Below are positions 7,032-15,177 of a DNA stretch of 21,821 nt, in pieces. The stretch is from CAZBEA01 sp964519355. Lineage in GTDB: Bacteria; Patescibacteriota; Microgenomatia; Levybacterales; GWA1-39-11. Every line of letters starts with the position of its first letter. The first letter of the stretch is position 1. The notes under the pieces are model-generated. The model was not told where the DNA came from and made no database searches. It saw only the letters and a list, made by a program, of their open reading frames with translations. The stretch lies in contig CAZFJW010000014.1 of the NCBI GenBank assembly GCA_964519355.1, positions 1 through 21,821 on the forward strand, read 5' to 3'. Both the position numbers and the translations under genes were made by a program.

Positions 7032-7352
7032 CTATAAAGCTCCATCAATAGCATTCTTGTATGTATCTTTACTTTGAACACCAACGAGTGTTTTGGAGGG
7101 AGCTCCATTTTTAAAAACCATTACAGATGGAATAGACATCACTCCGTACTGAGATGCAATCTGGTTGTTCTCATCTACATTTACCTTGCCAACTTTTACC
7201 TTTCCTTCGTACTCTTTTGCCAATTCATCAATAACGGGCGAAACCATGCGGCATGGCTGGCACCAAGCGGCCCAAAAATCAATAACAACAGGAAGGTCTG
7301 ATTTTAATACTTCTTGTTCAAATGAGGAGTCTGTTACTGTGAGTGCTGACAT
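7032..7352 (-). CDS. trxA: thioredoxin
   Basis: 106 aa from the ATG at 7352. The frame extends 14 codons further up, but a -10 box (7365-7370) lies inside that extension, and only the shorter form has normal thioredoxin length. The fold order is intact: FEQEVLKSDLPVVIDFWAAW, active site WCQPC (Cys31, Cys34), then DENNQIASQYGVMSIPSVMVF with the cis-proline after SI. The usual WCGPC is WCQPC here; a change at this position can tune redox potential. Its partner reductase TrxB follows immediately. It provides cytoplasmic reducing power for disulfide exchange. Confidence 0.95.
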   Translation of the reverse strand: MSALTVTDSSFEQEVLKSDLPVVIDFWAAWCQPCRMVSPVIDELAKEYEGKVKVGKVNVDENNQIASQYGVMSIPSVMVFKNGAPSKTLVGVQSKDTYKNAIDGAL

Positions 7353-7364
7353 AACGTGGGACTC

Positions 7365-7370
7365 AGTATA
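7365..7370 (-). promoter_or_regulatory. -10 box of trxA
   Basis: TATACT on the minus strand, 12 nt before the ATG at 7352, giving a predicted leader of about 5 nt. It decides the trxA start. The -35 is not clear. Confidence 0.5.
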
Positions 7371-7421
7371 CCGCGCAATATTCTCGGGTGTCAAGATATG
7401 AGATTTGGAAATTAGGCTTAT

Positions 7422-8813
7422 TTAAATTCCCAGTCCCATTTGTTCCTCGTCCTTTTTTGTCTCCTCATGATCTTCTCCTTCTTTCCAAATACTTACTTTT
7501 CCATATTCCCCATCAAACCCTGGAATAATTGATATATTACGATGTCTAAGCCTGTCAATTGCCTCCTCTACTCTTTTCCCACCAACTTCCCGTAAATTTT
7601 CAAGTGATGTTCGAAGTAAAATTTCGTGCTCTGTACCAAATCGGGTAACCAGCGTCTCAAACATCGATTCAACTTTTATGCTTCCAGGAGACGTTCCATA
7701 CACTTCTCCCAAAACCTCTAACAGGGGCACAAGAGAGACATATTTTGGACGCTTTCCTTCCTTGTCCTCTATCCACACAACTCCATTTTCATCTTCTTTG
7801 TACGTGAAATTTTCTGGCACACCTTGGGCTAACTCTTCAACCCTATGCATCACCCCTACTGTCAAATCCCTGCCGCACACAGGACATAAAGTCCCCTTTG
7901 ACCTATCCTCTTCCGGTGAATACGAAATTCCGCAGTTTCTATGTCCCGTGTAATGATATTTCCCTTCTTCAGGATAAAATTCTATTGTGTATCCAATTTT
8001 AAAGATCCGCTCCTTACCTCTTACAAATGAATTCAAAACATTGTCATATGAAAGATCATTTACTGTTATTTTTTTGTCTTTTGGGTCTACTTTTTGAAGC
8101 ACAGTAGCCTCTCGTCCCATTTTCTGCATCGAATGAGCATCTGAAAAAGACACGATGCTTCTTGTCTCAAGTTCCTTTATTCTCCAATTATTGGAAGGGT
8201 CAGAGGAAAGTCCTGTTTCGACAGCAAAAATATATTTTGTGTAATCCCCAAAACAATCAGCAATTGCATCATATCCAGAACGCGATCCATACAAAGAAAA
8301 CCACGGAGTCCATGCATGACACGGAATCAGAGCTATTTTGCGATCAATTCCCAACAGCAGCTCAGTTAAATTCCTGGCTGAAAGACCAAAAATTGGCCTC
8401 CCGTCTGATGAAAGATTAAAACCCATACGAAGAAATTCTTTGTTAATTTTTGCAACCGTTTCAAAATTAGGTGCAAAAATAAGGTTGTGAATTCTGTGAG
8501 ATGTTCCATTTTCTGTGTAGATACTAGACACCTCGACTGAGAGCATAAAGTATGGCCCAAGAGACGCAAAAGCACCAATTGTACCCAGCTCCTTTTCCAA
8601 TACCTCCTCATTTTTCAATCGGTATATCCCAGGACGAATTTCTTCAAGCTGACTTTGTGCTTCACGAAGCCATATAGGATGAGTAAAGTCAGTAACTGAG
8701 AGAATATTGAGTCCCTTTTTCCTTCCCCATAAATACATGTTTGACAGATTCATCCGAGGAGATACGGCTCGGGAGTATTTTGAGTGAAGGTGGAGGTCAA
8801 GTACCAAATCCAT
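7422..8813 (-). CDS. PHP-family nuclease, endonuclease Q-like
   Basis: 463 aa. The N-terminal PHP metal-hydrolase domain shows DLHLHSKYSRAVS (His8, His10), SVEVSS (Glu94), HRIHNLIF (His109), PCHAWTP (His166), VETGLSS (Glu199) and FSDAHS (Asp225, His227). A zinc-ribbon-like insert follows: HRNCG (Cys294), then CPVCGRDL (Cys310, Cys313), then VGVMHRVEELA. This domain pair and motif order match the family of EndoQ, which in Thermococcales archaea and a few bacteria nicks DNA 5' of deaminated bases (uracil, hypoxanthine) and AP sites. At 463 aa it is slightly longer than the archaeal enzymes because of a charged C-terminal tail. Function is inferred from the family; the metal ligands are intact. 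It stands alone, divergent from the 8877 operon that contains another alkyl-damage gene. Confidence 0.83.
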   Translation of the reverse strand: MDLVLDLHLHSKYSRAVSPRMNLSNMYLWGRKKGLNILSVTDFTHPIWLREAQSQLEEIRPGIYRLKNEEVLEKELGTIGAFASLGPYFMLSVEVSSIYTENGTSHRIHNLIFAPNFETVAKINKEFLRMGFNLSSDGRPIFGLSARNLTELLLGIDRKIALIPCHAWTPWFSLYGSRSGYDAIADCFGDYTKYIFAVETGLSSDPSNNWRIKELETRSIVSFSDAHSMQKMGREATVLQKVDPKDKKITVNDLSYDNVLNSFVRGKERIFKIGYTIEFYPEEGKYHYTGHRNCGISYSPEEDRSKGTLCPVCGRDLTVGVMHRVEELAQGVPENFTYKEDENGVVWIEDKEGKRPKYVSLVPLLEVLGEVYGTSPGSIKVESMFETLVTRFGTEHEILLRTSLENLREVGGKRVEEAIDRLRHRNISIIPGFDGEYGKVSIWKEGEDHEETKKDEEQMGLGI

Positions 8814-8861
8814 AATGTGGTGCTATTTAAACAGAATTTAATATGTGAGTAAAGAATCCTC

Positions 8862-8870
8862 TGGTATAAT
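8862..8870 (+). promoter_or_regulatory. extended -10 promoter of the 8877 operon
   Basis: TGGTATAAT, a perfect extended -10, ends 6 nt before ATG 8877, so transcription should begin at or next to the start codon (leaderless). The -35 is weak, as expected with an extended -10. Confidence 0.7.
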
Positions 8871-8876
8871 AAGGGT

Positions 8877-9158
8877 ATGTCAGATCCGCAAAAACTTACG
8901 GACATTCTCATCAAATTCAATCCTACAGAAGATAAATATATCAGCCGTGAATTTCAGTCCTACGGAATTTACTTATCAGAACAACTCAATGACTACAAGC
9001 ATAAAGCACTTTATATCAAACTTGCCAAAACGACACATAGATCTCTGCTTGAAAAAGCACTTTCCTACACAAAAGACGCAAAAGTAGAAAAAAAGGGAGC
9101 ACTTTTTATGTGGAAGCTCAAAAAGCTTAATGAAGATGCTAAAAAAAACGCAGCATAA
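8877..9158 (+). CDS. small unknown cytoplasmic protein
   Basis: 93 aa, not recognised. No membrane segment and no Cys. The sequence is rich in Lys, Leu and Tyr and looks mostly helical. The start is well fixed by the extended -10 directly upstream. Its last 29 nt overlap the start of the VTT membrane protein gene, so they are co-transcribed and probably translationally coupled. It heads a three-gene operon ending in an MGMT/ATL-like gene. Confidence 0.75.
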   Translation: MSDPQKLTDILIKFNPTEDKYISREFQSYGIYLSEQLNDYKHKALYIKLAKTTHRSLLEKALSYTKDAKVEKKGALFMWKLKKLNEDAKKNAA

Positions 9159-9666
9159 AATTTTTTATCTTGTAACATTTCTTCTTTCAATTCTTTTTAT
9201 TCTGCTCCCCATCTTCTTTCCAATAAATTTTGAAAAATTCCAAGGATTTGGCCTTTTGGGTGTTCTCATCTTGAGTTTTTTCGGAAGTGCAACTATCTTT
9301 TTACCCACTCCCACTATTATTTCCATCGGAGTTGCCGGAGCGTATTACAATCCCATACTTGTCGGGCTTTTTGCTGCTCTGGGATCAACACTTGGAGATG
9401 GAATCGGGTATATCCTGGGCTATTCCTCCAATAAAGCAACAAATTTTGAAGATAAAAAAATTCTATATGGCCTTTTGCATTTCACACTCGAAAAATACGG
9501 TGTAATAATCATTTTGATATTTGCGATCATTCCAAATCCCTTTTTTGACGGTATCGGAATCCTGGCTGGAATCGGGAAATACCCGATTAAAAAATTCCTT
9601 CTTCTCGTATTTTTGGGAAGACTTTTAAGGTTTTATTTGGTAGCATTAATTGGAAATTCAGTATGA
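9130..9666 (+). CDS. VTT/DedA-like membrane protein
   Basis: 178 aa, integral inner-membrane protein. Hydrophobic segments lie at about 11-31, 41-58, 65-88, 124-146 and 155-175. The family signature is visible as FLPTPTIIS (57-65), LGSTLGDGIGYILGY (84-98) and IPNPFFDGIG (134-143). These match the VTT domain of the DedA/YqaA/TMEM41-type families, some of which act in lipid scrambling or proton-linked transport. It is a short member. An ATG at 9130 is used, inside the previous gene; ATG 9136 would serve equally well. The stop overlaps the next start as ATGA. Confidence 0.85.
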   Translation: MKMLKKTQHKIFYLVTFLLSILFILLPIFFPINFEKFQGFGLLGVLILSFFGSATIFLPTPTIISIGVAGAYYNPILVGLFAALGSTLGDGIGYILGYSSNKATNFEDKKILYGLLHFTLEKYGVIIILIFAIIPNPFFDGIGILAGIGKYPIKKFLLLVFLGRLLRFYLVALIGNSV

Positions 9667-9968
9667 AGCCATATCAGGAAAAGGTATACAAACTTTTACA
9701 AACTGTCCCGCGTGGAAAGGTTACAACGTATGGTGAGATCGGACGGATCTTAGGTATGAGTCCGAGAATTGTGGGCACAACGCTCCACTTAAATCCTGAT
9801 CAAGATAATATTCCCTGCCATAGAGTTGTTAATCGTGATGGCAGGGTTGCGCCGGGTTTTGCATTCGGAGGACCGGGGATTCAGAGAAAACTGCTTGAGG
9901 CTGAGGGGATACAATTTATTGATGAAAAAAAAGTTGATCTCGAAAAGTTCCTATACAGATTTAACTAA
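9663..9968 (+). CDS. single-domain MGMT/ATL-like protein retaining the active Cys
   Basis: 101 aa, matching only the DNA-binding C-terminal domain of O6-methylguanine-DNA methyltransferase. The winged-helix part is PRGKVTTYGEIGRILG (15-30) with the finger-like SPRIVGTTLH. The active-site motif IPCHRVVNRDG is intact, with the acceptor Cys; alkyltransferase-like (ATL) proteins usually carry Trp there. The tail FGGPGIQRKLLEAEGI resembles ATL proteins more than classical Ogt/Ada. It may transfer alkyl groups itself or act as a lesion sensor. Translation is coupled to the VTT gene through ATGA. Its stop overlaps the convergent 10240 gene by 4 nt. Confidence 0.88.
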   Translation: MKPYQEKVYKLLQTVPRGKVTTYGEIGRILGMSPRIVGTTLHLNPDQDNIPCHRVVNRDGRVAPGFAFGGPGIQRKLLEAEGIQFIDEKKVDLEKFLYRFN

Positions 9969-10240
9969 CGACTTCGCAGATAGAGATTTGCAGCACTCCA
10001 ACGCTCGTTCATCTTTTTAAAAAACCCAACCATCTCTTCAGTTGTCACCTCTGAAGCTTTTACTGCAAAAGCTTCCGGATCTTGAGGGAAAAAACTATTA
10101 AATACTTTTGTTCCATCATTTCTTTTTTCACTAATTGCCCGAAAGTAATATGCATGAGAGTCATAAAACTTCGTGGCTGTTTCTGGCTCTTCAAAATCCA
10201 TCTCAACTGCGTGGGTTGTTACTTCGTATAATTCATGCAT
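9965..10240 (-). CDS. small unknown protein
   Basis: 91 aa, not recognised, no membrane segment, no Cys. It is acidic and aromatic, with EVTTHAVEMDF and FYDSHAYYFRAI, and reads like a small alpha/beta fold. The start is supported by TAGAAT 6 nt upstream. Its last 4 nt overlap the end of the MGMT/ATL-like gene on the other strand. Confidence 0.65.
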   Translation of the reverse strand: MHELYEVTTHAVEMDFEEPETATKFYDSHAYYFRAISEKRNDGTKVFNSFFPQDPEAFAVKASEVTTEEMVGFFKKMNERWSAANLYLRSR

Positions 10241-10246
10241 TCAGAT

Positions 10247-10252
10247 ATTCTA
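10247..10252 (-). promoter_or_regulatory. -10 box of the 10240 gene
   Basis: TAGAAT on the minus strand ends 6 nt before the ATG, with TTTGCA as a fair -35 17 nt further back. This gives a leaderless mRNA. Confidence 0.5.
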
Positions 10253-10318
10253 CATTACTTTTTTTGTAATGCAAACACGATGCATTTGTTTTACTTTATT
10301 GTAAATAGTTTAATAACA

Positions 10319-10324
10319 TAAGAT
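10319..10324 (+). promoter_or_regulatory. -10 box of the 10331 gene
   Basis: TAAGAT with 6 nt before ATG 10331. It is a weaker match than the others and lies in an AT-rich stretch; listed because the spacing repeats the window-wide pattern. Confidence 0.35.
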
Positions 10325-10330
10325 AAAACA

Positions 10331-10660
10331 ATGAGAAAACATTCTAAAAATCTCATCAAAATATTTGTTTTACTTACTCCAATTATTGGAATAGCTATCA
10401 TTACCATAAATTTTCTCGTAAGTATAAACGTTCTTCTCTATCAACCAAAAGAAATACTTATAACACTTCATCCAGGAGAAAGTCGCCAGGAGTTCTTAAA
10501 AAAATATGGTCTGGAGCAAATGGAAAAATCGATGTTTATCTCGAGTTTTCTAGTATTACCTACGGCAAGATGGAAAAGTGATGACAGTTATATTAATGAT
10601 CTACAGAAATTACCCGAGGTAGAAAGTGCATTTTTCGCTCCAATCGGTACTATAGAATAA
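10331..10660 (+). CDS. small unknown single-pass membrane protein
   Basis: 109 aa, not recognised. A basic N-terminus (MRKHSKNLIK) is followed by one long hydrophobic segment (about 10-36), then a 70-residue soluble tail that would lie outside the cell. The tail contains ITLHPGESRQEFLKKYG and ends FFAPIGTIE. It has no Cys. It stands alone between two leftward units; the ligase stop lies 23 nt downstream. Confidence 0.6.
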   Translation: MRKHSKNLIKIFVLLTPIIGIAIITINFLVSINVLLYQPKEILITLHPGESRQEFLKKYGLEQMEKSMFISSFLVLPTARWKSDDSYINDLQKLPEVESAFFAPIGTIE

Positions 10661-10683
10661 ATCTAGAAATACAATTTACACTA

Positions 10684-12447
10684 TTACTTCTTTTGCATTT
10701 CAAACATTTCCTGAACTTCCTTAAGCGTTGTTATATCCTGAGCCTTTCTATCATCACGAAATTTCTCAAGACGAGGGAATCTGAGCGCATACCCTGGAAC
10801 ATCTACCTCAAATGCTTCACCTGATTTTGATGGTTTCATAACCCGCCCCGCTGTGTGAATTGGGGAGCGCGATATTTCATCTGCGCGTATTTCAACTACA
10901 ATATCAGCTTCAATCCATACATCAGGCTCCAAATTCTTATCAACCTCATACAGAGGGGGCTTTTCTTTGGCCTTTAATTTCTCTGCCCTTGTATACAACT
11001 CTTTCCACTCTTCATCAGTAAGTCCTGTTCCAACCTTTGCAATCGAACGATACTCATCTTCTTTTTCATCGTATATTCCAATCAAAAACGCTCCAATTCC
11101 GAAAGAAGTCCTCTTGCCCTGCCCGACATAATATCCCATCACCACACAATCTATTGTGTCATTAAGTGTTGCTGAGTATGATCTTTTGAATTTGATCCAA
11201 TTCCAACCACGGGCACCTGCTTGGTATGTCCCATCTAGCCGCTTGGCTAAAATCCCTTCAAGCCCCCGGGATACAGCATCATCAAAAAAGAGCTCTATTG
11301 CGCGGCCATCAGAAAATACTTTTTCCTCAGACAACATAACTGTATCGCCTTTTTTTATAATTTTGGCAAGACGCTCGTGTCTCTTTACATAAGGTTCATT
11401 AATCAAATTCTCACCGTTTACGGCCAAAAGTTCAAAACAAATAAGTTTGAGGGGAATTTCTTTCGCTTTTTCCTCAATACCGTATTTTCTTTTGCGCTGA
11501 GTTGTCAGCTGGAATGGTAAGAATTCACCTGTTTCGGGATTATAAGCAATTGCCTCACCCTCCAAAATTACATCTTTTGCATTAATTTGTGATTTTATTC
11601 CTTCAACAACATCAGGATACATACTCGTTGCATCCTCCAAATTTCTGGTAAAAAGTTTTACGTCTTTACCATCAAAATGAGCCTGAAGTCTGAAGCCATC
11701 AAGCTTGGGCTCAACAGCACATTCTCCAATTTTTTCAATTATTTCCTCGCCTGATGATAGGCGCTCGGCACGCGCCATAAGAATCGGGGTAAAGACCACA
11801 GGATCTGCAGATGAGAGACCCTTCACGCCCTTTTTCTTGATAGTTGTAGCTATATACCCAAGATCTGGTCGGATATTAAAAACAGGCTCAATTATCGGCC
11901 TTTGAGACTTACCACCTGATACCATCCATGAAAGCGCGTCAAGAACTGTCATGTCAGAAAATCCAAGGCGGAGTTTACCGACGGGAATACGTGCTATAAA
12001 CCGTGCCGAGAAAGCATCAACCGAGACTAAAAGATCAGACATAAGGCGGACTTTTTTCTCGACCGCCCCCGCGCCTTGGGTCTGTGCGACTTGAGTCAGA
12101 GTCTCAAAAACATGGGAAATAGGCACAGAACTCTTATTATTACCGCATTTTTCCCGCAACTTCTCCGCAACTTCTCCAAGATCTCCTATTGTTTTGTACA
12201 TCTCTGCTGCTTCCTTTTCCTCAATTTCAAAAGCCTGGGCGATTGCTTTGATCATGTATTTATCAGCCATCCCGAATTCCAGATTGACATACAGAGGCGC
12301 TACTCTCCCCTGAAGAAGATACACAACCTGGCCAATTTCATCAGCAGGAACTACTTTAAAAAGCTCAGAAAGTAATACCGTCATTTCATTTCGAGAAGTT
12401 GTTTTTTCAAGTTGTTCTAAATGAGTGGAAAGTTCTGAAAATGTCAT
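10684..12447 (-). CDS. lig: ATP-dependent DNA ligase, archaeal type
   Basis: 587 aa, the usual length of archaeal-type ligases. It seals nicks using ATP, in contrast to the NAD-dependent LigA of most bacteria. An N-terminal helical DNA-binding domain (about 1-200) contains RIPVGKLRLGFSD. The nucleotidyltransferase core has motif I EPKLDG (Lys248 takes the AMP), TRNLED (267-272), LEGEAIAY (295-302), GLEGILAK (395-402) and WIKFKRSY (417-424). The OB-fold C-terminus ends in LRFPRLEKFRDD (555-566). All expected motifs are present, so it should be active. Its ATG overlaps the upstream gene stop (ATGA), making it the last gene of a fic/unknown/lig operon. Confidence 0.95.
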   Translation of the reverse strand: MTFSELSTHLEQLEKTTSRNEMTVLLSELFKVVPADEIGQVVYLLQGRVAPLYVNLEFGMADKYMIKAIAQAFEIEEKEAAEMYKTIGDLGEVAEKLREKCGNNKSSVPISHVFETLTQVAQTQGAGAVEKKVRLMSDLLVSVDAFSARFIARIPVGKLRLGFSDMTVLDALSWMVSGGKSQRPIIEPVFNIRPDLGYIATTIKKKGVKGLSSADPVVFTPILMARAERLSSGEEIIEKIGECAVEPKLDGFRLQAHFDGKDVKLFTRNLEDATSMYPDVVEGIKSQINAKDVILEGEAIAYNPETGEFLPFQLTTQRKRKYGIEEKAKEIPLKLICFELLAVNGENLINEPYVKRHERLAKIIKKGDTVMLSEEKVFSDGRAIELFFDDAVSRGLEGILAKRLDGTYQAGARGWNWIKFKRSYSATLNDTIDCVVMGYYVGQGKRTSFGIGAFLIGIYDEKEDEYRSIAKVGTGLTDEEWKELYTRAEKLKAKEKPPLYEVDKNLEPDVWIEADIVVEIRADEISRSPIHTAGRVMKPSKSGEAFEVDVPGYALRFPRLEKFRDDRKAQDITTLKEVQEMFEMQKK

Positions 12448-12980
12448 TTATTGTCTTTTAGCTTGTATACAAGAGCTTTTCCGACTTCGCCATCAAGATT
12501 TGTAAAGTCTTCTACTCCTGCAAAATCAAGGAATGGATATTTTTCAGAGGGCTTTCCCGGATCTGTAACATAAACGCCATTTTCTTGTAAAAAAACCTTT
12601 ACTCGGGGATTGTTGGGATCTAGATCTGTAAGCACAAGTCCACCATTTAATGTCCCTTGCATCATTTTTATCACCGTTTCCAGACCAAAAAGCTCTATAT
12701 ATCGTTCCAAGACTTTTTCATTACCACGTGCCCCATTTGTTGCATCCTCAGACTTTACTCCATTTATTTGGCCAACCCCCCTACCAAGAAGTTCTGGATG
12801 ATTTTGAACAAGATCTGCAAGCTCAAGTGCCCCCTGCCCTTCGCCTAGCAATACATCGCTTCCATCTAGACTCAACTGAACACTACTTGAAATAACAGCA
12901 TGCTCAAGAGGACTCAAATCATTTTTGATATCAAACGGTTGAACAGATTCTGGGGTTTGCGGTATTTCAGGTTGATCCAT
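12444..12980 (-). CDS. unknown protein in the fic-lig operon
   Basis: 178 aa, not recognised. No membrane segment, no Cys. The N-terminal 25 residues are Pro/Gln/Glu-rich and probably disordered. Then comes a helical region (about 70-115, with GARGNEKVLERYIELFG) and a beta-like C-terminus with NPRVKVFLQENGVYV. It sits 11 nt after the fic stop and overlaps the ligase start by 4 nt, so its product is made together with both. Nothing in it suggests an antitoxin or nuclease motif. Confidence 0.7.
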   Translation of the reverse strand: MDQPEIPQTPESVQPFDIKNDLSPLEHAVISSSVQLSLDGSDVLLGEGQGALELADLVQNHPELLGRGVGQINGVKSEDATNGARGNEKVLERYIELFGLETVIKMMQGTLNGGLVLTDLDPNNPRVKVFLQENGVYVTDPGKPSEKYPFLDFAGVEDFTNLDGEVGKALVYKLKDNK

Positions 12981-12991
12981 ACAGTCTATAA

Positions 12992-14026
12992 CTATGCCAT
13001 TACATATTTTACACCCTTTGTCTTGCCGCGCTTGGCTAAAATTCCTTTTTTTACAAGATCCTGCACTTCACGAAGTGCTGTATCTTCTGAAATTGATGGA
13101 AACAGGGTCTCAAAAGCTTTATTCTCAAGATATTCATTTGCACGAATATATTCCATAATTTTCATTTGACGCTCAGTCAGCATCACTGGCTCTCCTCCAA
13201 GTTTTTCTTTGATTTTTACATCAACTGAGATATTTTCAATTTTTTCTTTAATTTTTGTAAGTTCTATTGCAAGACATGACGTAAAGTATTCAAGCCAGCG
13301 CGTCAGATCACCATTTTGAATCTCAACAGTTTGAAGTGCCTGATAATATTCTTTTGGGTTATTATCAAAATGTTCTTCAAGCGCAAAAAAGTGTCGAATG
13401 TCATATCCCAGTCGGAACAATACAAGTGTCGAGAGCGATCTTCCCACTCTTCCATTTCCATCAACAAATGGATGAATCCGGACAAGTTCATAGTGAATAA
13501 TGCCAGCCTTCAAAATTGAGTGAGTGTCTTGTTCGTCATTAATAAATTCAACAAGTTCCTTTACCTGCCATGGTACCTCAAGCGCGCGAGGAGGACGAAA
13601 AACAACCTCACCAGTAATACTATTCTTAATCACAACTTCTTTTTGTCTGTACTTTCCTGCCTCGTCATCAGACAAAATTTTGGCAACTGTAATTTTGTGA
13701 AGATCAAGGATTGTATCTTCATCAATCTTCATGTGTTTTCGCCTTCCTACATACTCCATAACTGCCCGATAGTTAAGTACCTCCTGAACGTCGCGTTCAC
13801 GGGCTACAACGTGCTGTCCGTCCAGGATTTTTTCGACCTGAGACATACTGAGTTCATTTCCTTCAATGTGGGTTCCGAAATGAACTGTTCGAAGTGTTGC
13901 ATCATCTTGGAATTTTTTCTCCCAGTACGGCAAAAGAGGGGCGTGCTCTATCACTTCCTTGGCTGCTTCAATGGAACCAATGTGACGGACAATAGAATTT
14001 GTGATCGAATAAAGTGGAGTATACAT
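12992..14026 (-). CDS. Fic-domain protein with C-terminal winged helix
   Basis: 344 aa from ATG 14026; an upstream in-frame TTG at 14074 lies in the promoter -35 and is rejected. The Fic motif HPFVDGNGRVGR (185-196) is complete, so AMP transfer from ATP onto a hydroxyl side chain of a target protein is likely. An N-terminal inhibitory-type helix shows GTHIEGN (51-57) with Glu55 in the position that blocks the second motif Arg, but the usual Ser/Thr four residues earlier is Gly51. The C-terminus (about 282-344) is a winged helix-turn-helix (LTERQMKIMEYI, then EDTALREVQDLVKKGIL), common in this large Fic subfamily. It opens an operon with an unknown gene and DNA ligase. The target is unknown. 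Confidence 0.92.
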   Translation of the reverse strand: MYTPLYSITNSIVRHIGSIEAAKEVIEHAPLLPYWEKKFQDDATLRTVHFGTHIEGNELSMSQVEKILDGQHVVARERDVQEVLNYRAVMEYVGRRKHMKIDEDTILDLHKITVAKILSDDEAGKYRQKEVVIKNSITGEVVFRPPRALEVPWQVKELVEFINDEQDTHSILKAGIIHYELVRIHPFVDGNGRVGRSLSTLVLFRLGYDIRHFFALEEHFDNNPKEYYQALQTVEIQNGDLTRWLEYFTSCLAIELTKIKEKIENISVDVKIKEKLGGEPVMLTERQMKIMEYIRANEYLENKAFETLFPSISEDTALREVQDLVKKGILAKRGKTKGVKYVMA

Positions 14027-14044
14027 AGGCAGATTCTTGCGTTT

Positions 14045-14074
14045 ATTATGCGTCAAATCCACCCCCAAAATCAA
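14045..14074 (-). promoter_or_regulatory. promoter of the fic operon
   Basis: Minus strand TTGATT at 14069-14074, 18-nt spacer, CATAAT at 14045-14050. The predicted start is near 14038, 12 nt before ATG 14026, which supports the shorter Fic reading. Confidence 0.55.
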
Positions 14075-14120
14075 CCCAACGAGTCTTGAGGAACTAAAAC
14101 TTTTCAGACTTTCTATCTTG

Positions 14121-14126
14121 TATAAT
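14121..14126 (+). promoter_or_regulatory. -10 box of recF
   Basis: A perfect TATAAT, 7 nt before ATG 14134; transcription should start at the start codon. The -35 is poor. Confidence 0.55.
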
Positions 14127-14133
14127 CGAGGGA

Positions 14134-15177
14134 ATGAAGCTTGGCAGTCTTACTCTCACAAATATCCGCAATCACACAAAAATTCAGCTCAATTTTACTG
14201 ATACAACAATTATTCTTGGACAGAACACTGCAGGCAAAACCTCTATCCTTGAGGCCATTCACATTCTCTCTAATGGCAAGAGTTTTCGTGCTGATGAGGA
14301 CAAGGATGTTATTGCCACAGAAGAGGAATTTGCACGAATTGAAGCTGAAATTCTTGGTGAAGACAAAAATATTCTTACTGTTATTTTTTCTCTAAAACTC
14401 TCAAGGCTTTCAAAAAAATATTTAATTAACGGCGTAGGCAGAAGACATGCTGAATTTATTCCATACATTACAACTGTTCTTTTTACCCCAGAAGACCTGG
14501 ATCTTCTCGTCGGGTCCCCATCTTTGAGGAGAAATTTTCTCAATTCTGTACTTTCCCAAAGTGAGAAGGGATACAGAGTGTCGCTTCTTATTTACGAAAA
14601 GGCTATCAAACAAAGAAATCGAATGCTCTATCTCACGCGTGAGGGTAAAAAACACTTCGGAATACATGAATTTGAATATTGGGACAATCTTTTAATTCAA
14701 CATGGGAATATCCTTACTCAAAAACGGGAAGAATTCATAGAATATTTAAATTCTTCTCAAAAAGCTATTTTTCAATTCGAGGTTATCTACGACAAAAGCA
14801 TTATTTCCCGTGCCAGACTCGATCAATATAGAGATGCTGAACTTGGATCTGCCACTACACTTGTTGGACCACAGCGTGATGATGTATTTTTTAACTTTCC
14901 AGGGCGCGACCAATCAATTCGCGAGTTCGGATCGCGCGGTCAACAGCGTCTTACTGTTTTTCAGCTTAAAGTGCTCGAGATGATCTATCTTGAAAATTCA
15001 ATCGGACAGGCACCAATTCTACTTCTGGATGATATTTTTTCAGAACTTGATGACGAAAATATCCACCATATTTTAGAACTCCTGCCAAACCAGCAAACAA
15101 TAATAACCACTACTCACAGGGAATTTGTACCTAAAAAAGTCCTCGGGAAAAAAGAAGTAGAGATTATTGAACTGTAA
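14134..15177 (+). CDS. recF: DNA replication and repair protein RecF
   Basis: 347 aa, normal RecF length. An SMC-like ATPase that, with RecO and RecR, loads RecA at gapped DNA. N-terminal LTLTNIRNH is typical. The Walker A GQNTAGKTS is at 29-37. VGSPSLRRNFLN (126-137) and TLVGPQRDD (242-250) are RecF-specific blocks. The ABC signature SRGQQR is at 267-272, and Walker B LLLDDIFSELD at 296-306 includes the D-loop. All ATPase parts are intact. It is alone on its strand, not next to dnaN or gyrB as in many bacteria, and starts as a leaderless gene. Its last 14 nt overlap the convergent 15757 gene. Confidence 0.95.
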   Translation: MKLGSLTLTNIRNHTKIQLNFTDTTIILGQNTAGKTSILEAIHILSNGKSFRADEDKDVIATEEEFARIEAEILGEDKNILTVIFSLKLSRLSKKYLINGVGRRHAEFIPYITTVLFTPEDLDLLVGSPSLRRNFLNSVLSQSEKGYRVSLLIYEKAIKQRNRMLYLTREGKKHFGIHEFEYWDNLLIQHGNILTQKREEFIEYLNSSQKAIFQFEVIYDKSIISRARLDQYRDAELGSATTLVGPQRDDVFFNFPGRDQSIREFGSRGQQRLTVFQLKVLEMIYLENSIGQAPILLLDDIFSELDDENIHHILELLPNQQTIITTTHREFVPKKVLGKKEVEIIEL

